A stretch of 64,000 bases of DNA. It comes from Nemertoderma westbladi (lineage: Eukaryota; Xenacoelomorpha; Nemertodermatida; Nemertodermatidae). The DNA is taken from assembly GCA_032718475.1 (NCBI GenBank), contig JAUCBJ010004194.1, positions 1 to 64,000 of the forward strand, given 5' to 3'. The notes under the pieces were generated by a model. The model did not search any database and had not been told where the DNA came from. It was given only the letters and a program-made list of their open reading frames with translations. The translations under genes were made by a program, and so were the position numbers. This document shows, piece by piece, positions 63,818 through 64,000 of this stretch (position 1 is its first letter; each line of letters starts with the position of its first letter).

Positions 63818-64000
63818 TTTTGTCCCAAAGTGTCCCGTCTGTATGGGTAATTACAGGAGGGACAGCGCTTTTAAGCCTAAAATTGGCTAAGCACTTACTC
63901 TAACATCTCTCCCAGTTGTTTAAATGAATTCATGAAGTCCTCAGCTTTCAGAAATGGCCGACTCAAGTACAGACATCAGGGTGCGACCCACATATGACTC
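63818..64000 (-). repeat. Inverted repeat, right arm (183 bp, continues past window)
   Basis: Reverse complement of 61687-61869. The pairing runs to the last base of the window. The outermost visible position mismatches, but the next ones match, so the arm probably extends beyond. Confidence 0.9.

Overview
The window looks like nuclear DNA of a multicellular animal, probably a marine invertebrate. It is AT-rich and intron-rich, carries extracellular-type exons (signal peptide, PAN-like, calcium-binding EGF) joined by phase-1 introns, a neurotransmitter-receptor-type channel, a rhodopsin-family GPCR exon, and many retrotransposons and foldback elements. No bacterial, organellar or phage organisation is visible. 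The species cannot be read from the sequence.

Host genes are few. An intronless pentameric ligand-gated channel subunit lies on the minus strand at 13539-14843. A secreted or membrane gene on the plus strand is spread over five recognisable exons (28578, 31808, 32212, 40995, 52669) and probably continues past the window. Its introns hold most of the mobile DNA between 29 and 52 kb. A GPCR TM7/C-tail exon (33601-33795, minus) directly abuts the 3' end of a retroelement. A possible BESS-motif exon lies at 11690-11848.

From 1 to 28 kb the DNA is mostly intergenic. It holds two copies of a ~1.1 kb repeat (1 and 23.9 kb), a decayed 2A-containing LINE (2.9-7.3 kb, minus) interrupted by a plus-strand RTE-like insertion with a 9-bp target duplication, MITEs, foldback hairpins, SINE heads, a LINE fragment at 20.4 kb, and minisatellites. 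From 28 to 53 kb come the multi-exon gene and its nested elements: LINE pieces, RTE chimeras, an apparently intact 1329-codon Ulp1 protease-reverse transcriptase-endonuclease element (33806-37795), and a near full-length two-ORF LINE (47.88-52.39 kb) sitting inside a 45-bp minisatellite. From 53 to 64 kb come a third MITE copy, a tyrosine-recombinase (DIRS-like) retroelement on the minus strand (54.4-58.9 kb), a decayed restriction-like-endonuclease LINE (59.5-61.9 kb, plus), and a minus-strand gene with a DDE-like domain enclosed by an inverted repeat of that LINE's 3' end.

The window therefore shows several generations of retroelements inserted into one another and into one long gene. The most notable items are the channel lacking both Cys-loop cysteines, the intact Ulp1-RT-RLE element, the dated LINE nesting with its 2A peptide, the LINE embedded in a minisatellite, and a ~1.1 kb foldback element built from tandem repeats around paired tRNA-like cores.
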